Assembly (NCBI RefSeq): GCF_047246645.1 | Contig: NZ_JBFOKR010000005.1 | Location: 1-64,000 of the forward strand | Reading direction: 5' to 3' | Origin: Ferdinandcohnia sp047246645 | GTDB lineage: Bacteria; Bacillota; Bacilli; Bacillales; Bacillaceae_L | Length of the DNA stretch: 64,000 bases | Position numbers and translations under genes: made by a program | The notes under the pieces: generated by a model | Told to the model about the DNA's origin: nothing | Databases searched by the model: none | What the model saw: only the letters and a program-made list of their open reading frames with translations | Shown here: positions 17,847 through 26,357 of the stretch, in pieces | Numbering within the stretch: the first letter of the stretch is position 1 | How the letters are laid out: every line of letters starts with the position of its first letter

Positions 17847-17886
17847 AAAACCCTGTATCTCTAATGAATGGAAATACAGGGTTTTA
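17847..17886 (+). terminator. intrinsic terminator after the sigma factor
   Basis: Stem AACCCTGTAT/ATACAGGGTT with a short T run. It also faces the minus-strand YjcZ gene. Confidence 0.75.
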
Positions 17887-17927
17887 TAATTAGGATACGT
17901 TATTAAAATCTAATTGACGCTTTCTAA

Positions 17928-18155
17928 CTAACAGTAATAAGCTCCTATAATAATTAATAAAATAAACAGCACAACAACTAATATAAACGTATCGTTACAA
18001 GGTACTGGACAAGCATATCCATAACTAGGTGCATATCCGTAACTAGGTGCTGTATAGGTAGGTGCAGTATAAGTTGGTGCAGTATAAGATGGTTGTGGTG
18101 GTGCGTATGCTCCCATTACAGAAGCCGCATTAACATTAGAAATGTTTAACTCCAT
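17928..18155 (-). CDS. YjcZ family sporulation-associated peptide
   Basis: 75 aa. The C-terminal FILVVVLFILLIIIGAYY is the YjcZ/YczJ-type membrane segment found in small proteins of Bacillus spores. In front is an unusual Pro/Tyr-rich stretch made of TAPTY and GYAPSYGYA repeats. I chose the ATG at 18155 (MELNIS) because an AAGGGAG site precedes it; the frame is open further upstream. The monocistronic gene ends beside the terminator at 17847-17886. Confidence 0.8.
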   Translation of the reverse strand: MELNISNVNAASVMGAYAPPQPSYTAPTYTAPTYTAPSYGYAPSYGYACPVPCNDTFILVVVLFILLIIIGAYYC

Positions 18156-18185
18156 ATTCGTACTCCCTTTCTTTATATTATTCAA

Positions 18186-18488
18186 GTCACTACATTATAC
18201 TCACCTATGTACGAATTGCCCCGTTTTAGAGAGAAAATGGGTAGTTGTCACGAATGCTTTTGGAATGGGATAAAAAAGAAATTTAACTTCTAGTTCAATT
18301 AATAAATTACTATTGGGAATAACAAGTAGAAACCAATTCGCTTAAGGTGAAAGACCCACCTTTCTATTAATTGTGAATTAATACATGGTATAATGAGAAA
18401 ACTTAGGATAATTACGACTTATGCCTATAATTGAACGGATGCAATAAAAAGCCTCCGACAAGTACTAATAACCTGGAGGTGTAAGAGA
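18186..18488 (+). other. intergenic region before the small zinc-ribbon gene
   Basis: No reading frame with a ribosome binding site was seen. A TATAAT hexamer at 18389-18394 is the best -10 candidate for the gene at 18489; no good -35 lies 17 bases before it. CCTCC at 18452-18456 can pair with the GGAGG at 18475-18479 just before the start codon. Confidence 0.4.
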
Positions 18489-18698
18489 ATGAATAAACGC
18501 TGGACAATCGGCAAAATTAAAGAATTTGTTGAGAACAACTCGGAGAGTAAGCTGCTAACTACGGAATATCACGGTTTCTCTCAAAAGCTTTTATTTAAAT
18601 GTTCTTGTGGAAACAACTTCGAAAAAACATTTACCAAATTTAAAAATAATCATCAACGTAAATGTGACGTGTGCCAACCACCAAAAGTATCACGTTAA
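18489..18698 (+). CDS. small zinc-ribbon-like protein
   Basis: 69 aa with a basic N-terminal segment and four cysteines arranged C-x-C ... C-x-x-C (FKCSCGNNF and KCDVCQPP), as in small zinc ribbons that accompany nucleases or bind nucleic acid. The function is unknown. A strong GGAGGTG site lies 7 bases before the ATG, and an upstream CCTCC could mask it in the mRNA. The gene ends at a strong terminator. Confidence 0.7.
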   Translation: MNKRWTIGKIKEFVENNSESKLLTTEYHGFSQKLLFKCSCGNNFEKTFTKFKNNHQRKCDVCQPPKVSR

Positions 18699-18702
18699 TT
18701 GG

Positions 18703-18748
18703 AATCACCTTACTTCTAGTGTTTATTTAGAGTAAGGTGATTTTTTTG
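18703..18748 (+). terminator. intrinsic terminator
   Basis: Stem AATCACCTTACT/AGTAAGGTGATT and a seven-T run. Confidence 0.88.
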
Positions 18749-18878
18749 TTTTTAAAGCTCAACACCATTAAGAAAGTTATTTAACAAAGTGGTCCCCATG
18801 AAATATAAATTTTTTCAGTTTATAAGAGCGTGTTGTTTAGAGTAGGATACTAGGTTGCAGTAAAACATTAATAATTTA

Positions 18879-18907
18879 TTGACAAACGATAAATACATTA
18901 TTATACT
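18879..18907 (+). promoter_or_regulatory. promoter of the DUF2975-HTH operon
   Basis: TTGACA, a 17-bp spacer and TATACT. Transcription should start near 18914, which rules out the earlier ATG at 18920 as the translation start. Confidence 0.75.
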
Positions 18908-18940
18908 CAAGATGAAATAATGTTAAAAGAGGTGCTTTTT

Positions 18941-19417
18941 ATGAAATTAAGAACTACCCTGTTCTTAAAGGTAACTGTCTTTCTAATGGGAGTCCCAGTT
19001 CTTGCTTTAAGTATTTTTGGTTTATATTCTTTATTAGATAATCCAGTTAATCCAGATTACGCTCATATACTATATCCTATCGTAATAGGTATGTATTTAT
19101 CGGTGATACCATTTTTTGGAGCTTTGTTCCAGGCGTTTAAACTTTTAGGTTATATTGATAAGAACTATGCTTTCTCTGATTTATCAGTAAAGGCTTTAAA
19201 GAATATAAAATTACTTGCAATCATATTCAGTGGTTTGTATTTGGCAATTTTGCCATTTGTGTTTATGTTAGCTGAACTTGACGATGCTCCTGGTCTTGCC
19301 ATAGTAGGAATGGTCCCTGCTTTTGCTGGGATGGTAATTGCAGTATTCGCCGCTGTTCTTCAAAGACTTTTACAAGAAGCAATTACTATAAAATCAGAGA
19401 ATGATTTAACGGTCTGA
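18941..19417 (+). CDS. DUF2975 family membrane protein (YoaS-like)
   Basis: 158 aa with four hydrophobic segments, at about 8-28, 45-65, 95-115 and 123-145, the layout of DUF2975 proteins such as B. subtilis YoaS. I chose ATG 18941 for its AGAGGTG site. The next gene is a small XRE-type regulator 10 bases downstream, the standard DUF2975 partner (YoaS-YozG). The function is unknown; the pair may be a membrane-linked sensor and regulator. Confidence 0.85.
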   Translation: MKLRTTLFLKVTVFLMGVPVLALSIFGLYSLLDNPVNPDYAHILYPIVIGMYLSVIPFFGALFQAFKLLGYIDKNYAFSDLSVKALKNIKLLAIIFSGLYLAILPFVFMLAELDDAPGLAIVGMVPAFAGMVIAVFAAVLQRLLQEAITIKSENDLTV

Positions 19418-19427
19418 GGTGAATACA

Positions 19428-19649
19428 ATGGCAATTATTATTAATATTGATGTAATGTTGGCGAAACGAAAAATGAGTGTTACGGAACTTTCGGAAAGGG
19501 TTGGAATAACAATGGCGAACCTTTCTATTTTAAAAAATGGGAAAGCTAAAGCAATTCGGTTATCTACGTTAGAGGCAATTTGTAAGGCATTGGATTGTCA
19601 GCCAGGAGATCTTTTAGAGTACAGAAATGACGAGGATAATCAAAACTAA
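19428..19649 (+). CDS. small XRE/Cro-CI type HTH regulator (YozG-like)
   Basis: 73 aa that are nearly all one helix-turn-helix domain: MSVTELSERVGITMANLSILKNGKAKAIRLSTLEAICKALDCQPGDLLEY. It begins at ATG 19428, 6 bases after GAGGTG, which overlaps the stop of the DUF2975 gene. The pairing with a DUF2975 membrane protein is conserved in Firmicutes. Confidence 0.88.
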   Translation: MAIIINIDVMLAKRKMSVTELSERVGITMANLSILKNGKAKAIRLSTLEAICKALDCQPGDLLEYRNDEDNQN

Positions 19650-19656
19650 TAAGAAA

Positions 19657-19692
19657 CAAAAGAGCGTTAATCCAAGGGTTAACGCTCTTTTG
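19657..19692. terminator. terminator between the HTH gene and the convergent SnoaL-like gene
   Basis: Stem AAAAGAGCGTTAA/TTAACGCTCTTTT with an 8-nt loop. Confidence 0.88.
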
Positions 19693-19758
19693 TATGGAAA
19701 ACAATTTTGTAAAATGGAATGAGCTAGACGGGGACTAAAATTCTAAATTAATTATGTG

Positions 19759-20142
19759 TTAAAACATCCCGTTCTTATTAGGAGATGGATCTGGGACGGA
19801 TTGGTTTATATCCCACAATTCAACGATTTGGTTATCCTGGAAACGGAATATATGTACAAGTGCAACACCTGGATCATCTGTTATTAGTTTCAAGTGTGAC
19901 AATACTGAAACGGTATCATTTTCTTGGATAGCCAGTTTAACTTCAAGTATTTTATGGGGATTTTGGGTTGCATCCTCTTCCATGGCTAGCATTAGTGAAT
20001 CTGCATCTCCAGGGAAAAAGGGATTATGGTGCCGAAAATCAGATCCAACGTAACGCTCGTATGCTATGCGAACTTCACCTGATACAACGAGTTGTAAAAA
20101 TGATACTGCTCTTTCTTTGAGGGACTGTATTTCCGTACTCAT
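19759..20142 (-). CDS. SnoaL-like (NTF2-fold) protein
   Basis: 127 aa with the cone-shaped NTF2/SnoaL fold: a helical start (LKERAVSFLQLVVSGEVRIAYERYV), the conserved FRHHNPFFPGD segment, then curved strands ending with HIFRFQDNQIVELWDINQSVP. Proteins of this kind act as polyketide cyclase-like isomerases or small-molecule binders, and the true substrate is unknown. A GGAAG/AAGG site precedes the ATG. It is a single gene. Confidence 0.85.
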   Translation of the reverse strand: MSTEIQSLKERAVSFLQLVVSGEVRIAYERYVGSDFRHHNPFFPGDADSLMLAMEEDATQNPHKILEVKLAIQENDTVSVLSHLKLITDDPGVALVHIFRFQDNQIVELWDINQSVPDPSPNKNGMF

Positions 20143-20287
20143 CCTTTTCTTCCTTTCTATATAAATAGTATTTGAATAAACTGAAGTGTAAGGTAGTGGT
20201 AAGACTATGTCAATTCTAAGTGTAAACAGGTTAGAAGGTCATAAATAAAATTAGTGTATAAATGACCATGAGCCAAATGAGGGCTCC

Positions 20288-20318
20288 ATAAAAAGAGTGC
20301 CTGTCACGAACAGGCACG
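20288..20318 (-). terminator. terminator of the DsbA-family gene (minus strand)
   Basis: Stem GTGCCTG/CAGGCAC with a 7-nt loop and, on the minus strand, a TCTTTTTAT tail. Confidence 0.82.
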
Positions 20319-20325
20319 ACCGAAC

Positions 20326-21252
20326 TCATTTTTTAGCTATATATATTTCTCCAAGTAACTCTTTTTTTTCATAAGTCTCAAGAATCAATTGATTTTCAAT
20401 ATATGCGTGAATTTCATCTTGAGCTAAATCATACATAACTTCAATCTCTTTTGAGAATAATAGTTTCTCTTTTTCCAGAAGGTTAGATAGAGTAGGAACC
20501 TGCTTTCCTTTGAGTTCTTCATTGTTTAAGACTCTAGTTAATGCGGAAACATAGTTTTCTATAGGACGACTCCCGACTACTTTTACTCCCTTTTTTTCCT
20601 CATTTATCATGACAATGGTTGGGAATCCTCTTACTCCAAGATTTCTAGTAAGAGCAAAGTCCTCGTTTAATAAATCTTGGACAGTTTGATCATTCGCTTC
20701 TTTTACAATTGCTTCTCCATTAAGACCGATATCATTTACGAGTCGAGACATAACGAAATCATCAGCAATATTTTCATTGAAAGCGAAAAGCGCTTCTCTT
20801 GCATGTCGTAAAAATGCATATGCAATCTCATTATTGTGATGCTTTTGAATAACTTTATACACGCGGGATGGCGGATATGATGACTGAACTGGATTGTCAA
20901 TCATTAGAGAACCGTCAATTGGCATACGAGAAAACTCTCCGACTTCTCTCCAATGTCCGGCAACATCAGCGGGACCAAAAATCCCGTTTGCAGGATCAAC
21001 GGGTTTGTCACCCCACTTTTCTAATAGCCCTCCCATTACAGTATGAAAGTTGAAATAATGCCCATATTCCTCTTTAAAACGTCTTAGTGTAGGCTCAAGT
21101 GCCCAGCAGTGAGAGCAAATGGGATCAGTCACATAGTAAAGGTCGATTGTTTTCTTTGGTTCAGTAAAATCAATTATCTCTACTTCTTCCTCTTCAACTA
21201 CACCGCACACCCCTGTTTGTAAATCACAAATCATATTAATATTGTTACTCAT
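20326..21252 (-). CDS. DsbA-family thioredoxin-fold protein (SpxH/YjbH- or FrnE-like)
   Basis: 308 aa. The thioredoxin-fold motif C-x-x-C occurs as DPICSHCWALEPTLRRF near residue 50, followed by a long helical insert and the cis-proline loop RGFPTIVMIN. SpxH/YjbH, the adaptor that delivers Spx to ClpXP, has the same CWALEP context, but many Bacillus genomes have extra paralogs, so adaptor function is not proven. I chose the ATG at 21252 (MSNNINMICDLQ) with AAAGGAAG 9 bases upstream. The open frame further upstream to 21513 overlaps the divergent TetR gene and is not real. Confidence 0.8.
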   Translation of the reverse strand: MSNNINMICDLQTGVCGVVEEEEVEIIDFTEPKKTIDLYYVTDPICSHCWALEPTLRRFKEEYGHYFNFHTVMGGLLEKWGDKPVDPANGIFGPADVAGHWREVGEFSRMPIDGSLMIDNPVQSSYPPSRVYKVIQKHHNNEIAYAFLRHAREALFAFNENIADDFVMSRLVNDIGLNGEAIVKEANDQTVQDLLNEDFALTRNLGVRGFPTIVMINEEKKGVKVVGSRPIENYVSALTRVLNNEELKGKQVPTLSNLLEKEKLLFSKEIEVMYDLAQDEIHAYIENQLILETYEKKELLGEIYIAKK

Positions 21253-21421
21253 CAAAATCATCTTCCTTTCATTTTGGGAGAAGGGAGCTGTCCCTTTGTC
21301 CCACTTGTTTATAAGGTAATGGTAGTTCATAATGATAGTCAGAGATACCAATAGATTGTTGGATTTGTTGTTTATACGACATTTTGGTGAAACTGTTGGA
21401 AAAGTAGGAGGGGTTTTGGAG

Positions 21422-21976
21422 ATGAGTGAAACAAAGACGGATCCTCGAATTCTACGAACACGTAAGTTAATTATGGATTCTTTTATTGAGCTTTCGGGCA
21501 AAAAGGAATTCAAGGATATTACTGTTAAGGATATTACAACTGAGGCTATGATTAATCGTGCAACCTTTTATTATCATTTTGAAGATATATATGACCTATT
21601 AAATAAGGTTTTATCAGAGGTATTGTTAGTTAATTTGGATGGTAGTTTATACGAAGATACTGAACTGACTGATGAAGTTTTTATTCACATTTTTAAAGCG
21701 ATAACCGAATTTCAATGCTCTTTATCAAATCGGTGTCACAGGGGATACGAGGATACAATTGCGCGGATTATTCGAGATCAGCTAGAGGTAATCTTTTATA
21801 AAATTTTAACGAAACAACATGGTGCGAATGATGAAAAAGGATTAAAGGTTACTGCGGTAATGCTTAGTTGGGGAATTTACGGTTTATCAGTAGAATGGAA
21901 AAGAACAATTGACAAGGAAGCTCCAGAGGATTTTATTCAATCAGCTATTCCATTTATAAAGTCAGGTATTAATTGA
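21422..21976 (+). CDS. TetR/AcrR family transcriptional regulator
   Basis: 184 aa. HTH segment FKDITVKDITTEAMINRATFYYHFEDIYDLLNKVLSEV (about 25-63), then an all-helical C-terminal domain of the TetR_C type. ATG 21422 is preceded by GGAGG. It is divergent from the DsbA-family gene and upstream of a flavin-dependent oxidoreductase; which it controls is not clear. A terminator at 21989 separates it from the oxidoreductase. Confidence 0.85.
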   Translation: MSETKTDPRILRTRKLIMDSFIELSGKKEFKDITVKDITTEAMINRATFYYHFEDIYDLLNKVLSEVLLVNLDGSLYEDTELTDEVFIHIFKAITEFQCSLSNRCHRGYEDTIARIIRDQLEVIFYKILTKQHGANDEKGLKVTAVMLSWGIYGLSVEWKRTIDKEAPEDFIQSAIPFIKSGIN

Positions 21977-21988
21977 GGTCAAATGAAA

Positions 21989-22035
21989 GAAACTCGTGAA
22001 CATTGGGATAAAGTGTTTATGAGTTTTTTATTTTT
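21989..22035 (+). terminator. intrinsic terminator after the TetR gene
   Basis: Stem AAACTCGTGAACA/TGTTTATGAGTTT, 11-nt loop and T-rich tail. Confidence 0.75.
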
Positions 22036-22074
22036 AGGCTAATAGGTTAGGGAATCGACCAGTTTTAAAGTTAC

Positions 22075-22122
22075 TTGACAACATTTTATTACTTTAATAT
22101 ACTTACTTACATAAAGTAAGTA
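22075..22122 (+). promoter_or_regulatory. promoter with a perfect palindrome before the LLM oxidoreductase
   Basis: TTGACA (22075-22080), a 17-bp spacer and TATACT (22098-22103). A perfect 9-bp inverted repeat TACTTACTT/AAGTAAGTA with a 5-bp spacer covers 22100-22122, over the -10 and the start point. A repressor bound there would block transcription. GTAAGTA-type arms are seen at HxlR-family targets, but the regulator is not in view. Confidence 0.65.
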
Positions 22123-22215
22123 GTGAAATTGATTATAGCTGACATTTTTATTAAAGAATAGAATGTAATAAATAAAAATCTCAGGAAATTAGTTACATCA
22201 GAGAGGAAGAAAACG

Positions 22216-23274
22216 ATGTCATCTACAGATAAAAAATTTGAAATAGGTATCTACACACTTGCAGATATAGGCCCAAACCCAATAACGGGGGAAATGATAA
22301 CAGCAAAGCAAAGATTAAAAGAGATTGTACAAGCTGCCCAACTTGCTGATGAAGCTGGTTTAGATGTGTTTGGGGTAGGGGAACACCACCGGTTAGACTA
22401 TGCTGCTTCTTCCCCAGCCGTTATTTTAGCTTCAATTGCCCAAGTAACAAAGAATATTAAATTGACAAGTACTACTAGTGTGTTAAGTACATTAGATCCA
22501 GTGCGCCTGTTTGAGGATTTTGCAACATTAGATTTGCTATCAGATGGCCGTGCTGAAATTTTGGCTGGTCGAGGGGCTTTTATTGAGTCATTTCCTCTAT
22601 TTGGGTACAGCACTAACGATTATAATGAGCTCTTTAAAGAGCATATGGACCTACTTTTACAATTAAATAAAAATGAAAAAGTAACATGGACAGGAAATTT
22701 CCGAACTCCTTTACAAAATGCTGAAATCGCACCGCGACCTGCACAAGATGAACTGCCAATATGGATTGGAGTTGGTGGAACCCCTGAGAGTGCAGAGCGT
22801 GCGGGAATATTCGGAGTTGGAATGGCATTAGCTATTTTAGGAGGAGACCCTTTACGCTTTAAACCACTTGTTGAAATTTACCGTAAAGCGGGTCTAGAAG
22901 CGGGCCATTCACCAGAAAAGCTAAAAGTTGGTGTAACTGGCCATACGTATATTTCTAAAACAAATGAGCAAGCTAAAGATGAGTTCTTCCCTTATTATTC
23001 AAACTATTGGTCCTATGTGAATAGCCAACGTGGTATGGGAACCAGGATGTCGAGACAAGATTTTGAGATGATGGCTAGTCCAGAGACAGCATTGTTTATA
23101 GGAAGCCCCCAGCAAATTGTAGAGAAAATACACCGTCAGTACGAGTTGTTTGGCCATACACGTTTTCTAGCTCAGGTTGATATTGGTGGGTTGCCATTTG
23201 ATAAGGTAACTAAAAGCATTGAATTATTAGCAACTGACGTAGTTCCAATGGTTAATAAGATTATTAATAAATAA
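22216..23274 (+). CDS. LLM class flavin-dependent oxidoreductase
   Basis: 352 aa, a luciferase-like monooxygenase with the TIM-barrel fold that uses FMNH2 and oxygen. The typical segments are present: EAGLDVFGVGEHHRLDYAASSPAVILASIA (about 52-81), LLSDGRAEILAGRGAFIESFPLFGY and PIWIGVGGTPESAERAG. A GAGAGGAAG site precedes the ATG. It is transcribed alone from a promoter overlapped by a palindrome, so it is probably inducible, perhaps by electrophiles or quinones. The substrate is unknown. Confidence 0.88.
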   Translation: MSSTDKKFEIGIYTLADIGPNPITGEMITAKQRLKEIVQAAQLADEAGLDVFGVGEHHRLDYAASSPAVILASIAQVTKNIKLTSTTSVLSTLDPVRLFEDFATLDLLSDGRAEILAGRGAFIESFPLFGYSTNDYNELFKEHMDLLLQLNKNEKVTWTGNFRTPLQNAEIAPRPAQDELPIWIGVGGTPESAERAGIFGVGMALAILGGDPLRFKPLVEIYRKAGLEAGHSPEKLKVGVTGHTYISKTNEQAKDEFFPYYSNYWSYVNSQRGMGTRMSRQDFEMMASPETALFIGSPQQIVEKIHRQYELFGHTRFLAQVDIGGLPFDKVTKSIELLATDVVPMVNKIINK

Positions 23275-23285
23275 TGTATTTTCTT

Positions 23286-23324
23286 AGCAGTGGATTCACA
23301 ATTGTGGGTCACACTGCTTTTTTA
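23286..23324 (+). terminator. intrinsic terminator
   Basis: Outer stem AGCAGTG/CACTGCT with an inner CACAATTGTG palindrome and a T run. Confidence 0.82.
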
Positions 23325-23415
23325 TTGGAAAAATAAGAGTTGTAGGAACTTGAGAAGGAGTTTTTCTTTTTTTATTGAAGTATCATAGGAACGAAACAAA
23401 AAGGTGGATTTACAA

Positions 23416-24576
23416 ATGAGTAAAAAGGTTATCATTATAGGAGCTGGAATAGGTGGTCTATGTACAGCGATCGCTTTAATAAAAGAAGGATACGAAGTAA
23501 AAGTTTTTGAAAAGGCAGCCCAATTAACTCATGTAGGGGCAGGAATTGTTTTAGCAGCAAATGCACTTAAAGCACTAGGGACGCTAGGTGTAGAAAAAAA
23601 TGTAGTATCAAGTGGAGCTCATGTTGGGAAAGCAGAGATCCGTTCATGGGATGGAAAGCTTATAGTTGAGCTTCCAACGCATGAGCAAGCAAATCGTTAT
23701 GGTACATATAGCTATCTAATTCATCGGGCTAAATTAGTATCTATTTTAGTTAATAAACTGAATTCTAATACTAAAATTCAACTCAATAAAAAATTAGTAA
23801 AGTTTACCCAAACTGAAAATAAAGTAACTGCATTTTTTGAAGATGGAACTAATGAAGATGCCGATATTCTAATAGGTGCTGATGGGATACATTCCTTAGT
23901 TAGAAAACAATTATTCGGGGAAGAAAAACTTCGATATGCGGGATTTACTGCTTTTCGAGGTATTTGTGATATTGCTAATTCTCAATACCAGATGGAAGAT
24001 GGTGGTGGCTTTGAAGCCTGGGGGAGAGGTAAAAGATTTGGCTTCTCTCATCTTGGAGAAGGCAAAGTCTTCTGGTTTGCTGCAATAAATTCACAAGAAG
24101 GCAAACAGACTCAGCCAGAAGGAAGAAAGGAAATAGTGAAAAAGTACTTCGAAGACTGGTATCCACCAGTTCAACTCGCTATTGATGCTACCGAGGAAAC
24201 CTCAATATTACACCATGATATTTATGATCTTCCTCCTATAACACGTTGGAGTAAGGGGAGGGTGACACTGTTAGGAGATGCTGCACATCCAATGTTACCA
24301 AACTTAGGCCAAGGTGGTGCCCAAGCTATAGAGGATGCCATTGTTTTATCTCAAAGTTTAAAAGGAATAGGCAGTCTACAAGGAGCCCTTCAAAGTTATG
24401 AACATACTAGAAAACAAAGAACACGATCAATAATTAACCAATCTAGAAAGATGGCACGAATGGTACAGCTTGAGAACCCTCTGACTATACACGCGAGAAA
24501 TATTGTTCTTAAAAATATTCCAAAGAAACTTATTACTAACAGACTTGATTGGATTCTTGGTCATAAAGTAAAGTGA
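23416..24576 (+). CDS. FAD-dependent monooxygenase (salicylate hydroxylase/zeaxanthin epoxidase type)
   Basis: 386 aa, an aromatic-ring hydroxylase-like flavoprotein. N-terminal FAD motif VIIIGAGIGGLCTAIALIKEGYEVKVFEK (G-x-G-x-x-G), middle motif ADILIGADGIHSLVRKQ and the late GRVTLLGDAAHPMLPNLGQGGAQAIEDA (G-D motif, about 284-311). These make the enzyme bind FAD and use NAD(P)H and oxygen on an unknown aromatic or isoprenoid substrate. I chose ATG 23416 with AAAGGTGG 8 bases upstream over GTG 23404. The small membrane gene follows 44 bases later. Confidence 0.88.
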   Translation: MSKKVIIIGAGIGGLCTAIALIKEGYEVKVFEKAAQLTHVGAGIVLAANALKALGTLGVEKNVVSSGAHVGKAEIRSWDGKLIVELPTHEQANRYGTYSYLIHRAKLVSILVNKLNSNTKIQLNKKLVKFTQTENKVTAFFEDGTNEDADILIGADGIHSLVRKQLFGEEKLRYAGFTAFRGICDIANSQYQMEDGGGFEAWGRGKRFGFSHLGEGKVFWFAAINSQEGKQTQPEGRKEIVKKYFEDWYPPVQLAIDATEETSILHHDIYDLPPITRWSKGRVTLLGDAAHPMLPNLGQGGAQAIEDAIVLSQSLKGIGSLQGALQSYEHTRKQRTRSIINQSRKMARMVQLENPLTIHARNIVLKNIPKKLITNRLDWILGHKVK

Positions 24577-24620
24577 AGTGCTGTAGATGTATACTCTAAT
24601 AGATTCATGAGGTGATCTTT

Positions 24621-24947
24621 ATGTTTCACTTTTTAAGCATAGTTATAAGTATTATCCTACTTCTTCGTATCTTTAATAAAGTAAAGGTATCACTAAAGGT
24701 ATTAACTAAGCCACAAATTTTAAGTGTAACAATTTCATATATTGGAGCAATTTTTATAGCATTTATTTGTATATACTACTTTGGTAATTGGAGTGCGGAA
24801 CAATTTCAAAATACGATTATAAAATATATTATATTCTTCGTCATTGTTTATCTAACCCTATATTTAATAATGAATATACTGAGTAAAGTATTATACAAGA
24901 TTACTAATGGTATTCTACCTATAAATAACGATGAAGATACCAAATAA
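24621..24947 (+). CDS. small membrane protein of unknown function
   Basis: 108 aa with three hydrophobic segments, near residues 3-18, 33-52 and 70-90, and a short polar tail. No family was recognised. ATG 24621 has GAGGTGATC 8-12 bases upstream. It lies 44 bases after the monooxygenase and may be in the same transcript. Confidence 0.6.
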   Translation: MFHFLSIVISIILLLRIFNKVKVSLKVLTKPQILSVTISYIGAIFIAFICIYYFGNWSAEQFQNTIIKYIIFFVIVYLTLYLIMNILSKVLYKITNGILPINNDEDTK

Positions 24948-25169
24948 AGTAATGTGATAGAGATTAGAAAGACTAATTCTACTACGTACCATTTTTTTAT
25001 ACGGCTGTTTAGGAAATTTTGTTGCTTTAAAGCCTAAACTGGAAGGAGGGTTTTATACTGTCTTTTCTATGTTCAGCAACAATCTTTTATACTTTAATCT
25101 GTAGGAGCTTGCTAGTTAAACTTCATATAACAAAGCACCACAAGCCCCACTAATTTTAAAAAATCGTGA
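24948..25169 (+). other. intergenic region with short inverted repeats
   Basis: No gene-like frame was seen. TTGTTGCT (25019-25026) and AGCAACAA (25075-25082) are inverted repeats, and TGTTTAGG near 25005 pairs with CCTAAACT near 25032. The region could fold or be the remains of a small mobile repeat; this is not certain. Confidence 0.35.
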
Positions 25170-25266
25170 TTGTTAAGGCTAATTGTATATGATATGATAG
25201 CATCGAACTTATTAAACATGTTTAATAAGTTTATTATTGGGTACTTATTAAACATCTTTAAAAAGT
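25170..25266 (+). promoter_or_regulatory. promoter and two operators of the ROK regulator-MFS operon
   Basis: TTGTTA (25170), a 17-bp spacer and TATGAT (25193-25198). At the start point lies a perfect 24-bp palindrome with arms ACTTATTAAACA/TGTTTAATAAGT (25207-25230). A second, imperfect copy with the same left arm covers 25243-25266, exactly 36 bp further on. This fits self-repression by the ROK protein. Confidence 0.72.
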
Positions 25267-25289
25267 ATATGTTATAGGTGGTGACGCTT

Positions 25290-26321
25290 GTGAAACCAAC
25301 TCCAAAATCTATGAGGAAGGTTATCCTTAGTGGTATTCGCGAAACTCTTTTAGAGCTTGGAAGTGCAACAAAAGTAGAACTAAGCGATAAATTAGAAATT
25401 AGTTTTCCAACGATAAGTAAGTTCCTAACGCAGATGGAGAGGGACGGAGAAATTATTTCAGTGGGTCTAGATGAATCAAGTGGTGGGAGAAGAGCAAAAA
25501 GATATACATATAATCCTGAACATATGCTTGGACTTGCCATTTTTTTAGAAGGTACAGAGACGAATTATACAATTTTTAATTGTGTAGGAGAAATAAAGGA
25601 ACAAGGCAGCGTTTCAAGTGTGCTAAAAGACAATGGCTTACAACTATTAACAAACTATATAGATAACTTACTAGAAACAAATCCTAAGATTAGTTCTTTG
25701 GCAATTGGTGTTCCTGGTTCTGTTGATAGTGGGCGGATTTTTTATATACCAGGGTATGAACAATTTCAAAATATAGATTTAAAGGGATACTTAGAGAAAC
25801 AATTTTCGATACCTGTTGTTGTGGAGAACGATATGAATGCTGCTGTGCTAGGATATCATAATAATAGCGGGAGTAAGGATAACAAATCGCTAATCTATCT
25901 CTATTCCGGTCAAAATTGTCCTGGAGCAGGATTTTTAGTAAATGGAGATGTGGTACGAGGAAGTACTTTTTTTGCTGGAGAGGTTTCATTCGTTCCTCAA
26001 TATAATGACCGAAACTATCGTCAAGCATTGGAAAACAGAAATCCATCTGCAGATGTTTTGATCAAAGAGGGTTCTCAAATTGATGCAATTAGTAGATTAG
26101 TAGCCACATTTGTAGCAATCATTAACCCACATAAAATGATTTTCTGTAGTGGTGATGTTGAAAGTGCAATATTAGATAAAATAGCAATTCGCAGCTCAAA
26201 ATATATACCCTCGGAACATCTGCCGGAGCTAGTAATTAGTGATTGGAAACAAGACTATTTAATAGGTTTGCAAAGTCTTGGTCTTAATCTGATGATAAAC
26301 AAACCGCAAGTTACTAGATAA
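25290..26321 (+). CDS. ROK family transcriptional regulator (XylR/NagC type)
   Basis: 343 aa. The N-terminal winged helix (ETLLELGSATKVELSDKLEISFPTISKFLTQMERDGEI) is followed by a ROK sugar-kinase-like domain with IGVPGSVDSGRIFYIP, the metal/sugar loop VVENDMNAAVLGY and GAGFLVNGDVVRGSTFFAGEVSF. The cysteine-rich zinc motif of ROK kinases is not obvious. It starts with GTG 25290 after GGTGGTGA. It precedes an MFS transporter by 36 bases, so the pair is probably a sugar-responsive uptake unit controlled by the two palindromes upstream. Confidence 0.87.
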   Translation: MKPTPKSMRKVILSGIRETLLELGSATKVELSDKLEISFPTISKFLTQMERDGEIISVGLDESSGGRRAKRYTYNPEHMLGLAIFLEGTETNYTIFNCVGEIKEQGSVSSVLKDNGLQLLTNYIDNLLETNPKISSLAIGVPGSVDSGRIFYIPGYEQFQNIDLKGYLEKQFSIPVVVENDMNAAVLGYHNNSGSKDNKSLIYLYSGQNCPGAGFLVNGDVVRGSTFFAGEVSFVPQYNDRNYRQALENRNPSADVLIKEGSQIDAISRLVATFVAIINPHKMIFCSGDVESAILDKIAIRSSKYIPSEHLPELVISDWKQDYLIGLQSLGLNLMINKPQVTR

Positions 26322-26357
26322 ATTCAAATTAATAATTAATATGGGAGAATAGATAGT

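Noticed and set aside
18046..18090. Short tandem repeats as a CRISPR-like array
   Set aside because: The repeats encode the TAPTY/GYAPS units inside the YjcZ-type protein; there are no spacers. No CRISPR array was found anywhere in the window.
21253..21513. N-terminal extension of the DsbA-family protein
   Set aside because: It overlaps the divergent TetR gene and its ribosome site; a good start with ribosome site exists at 21252.
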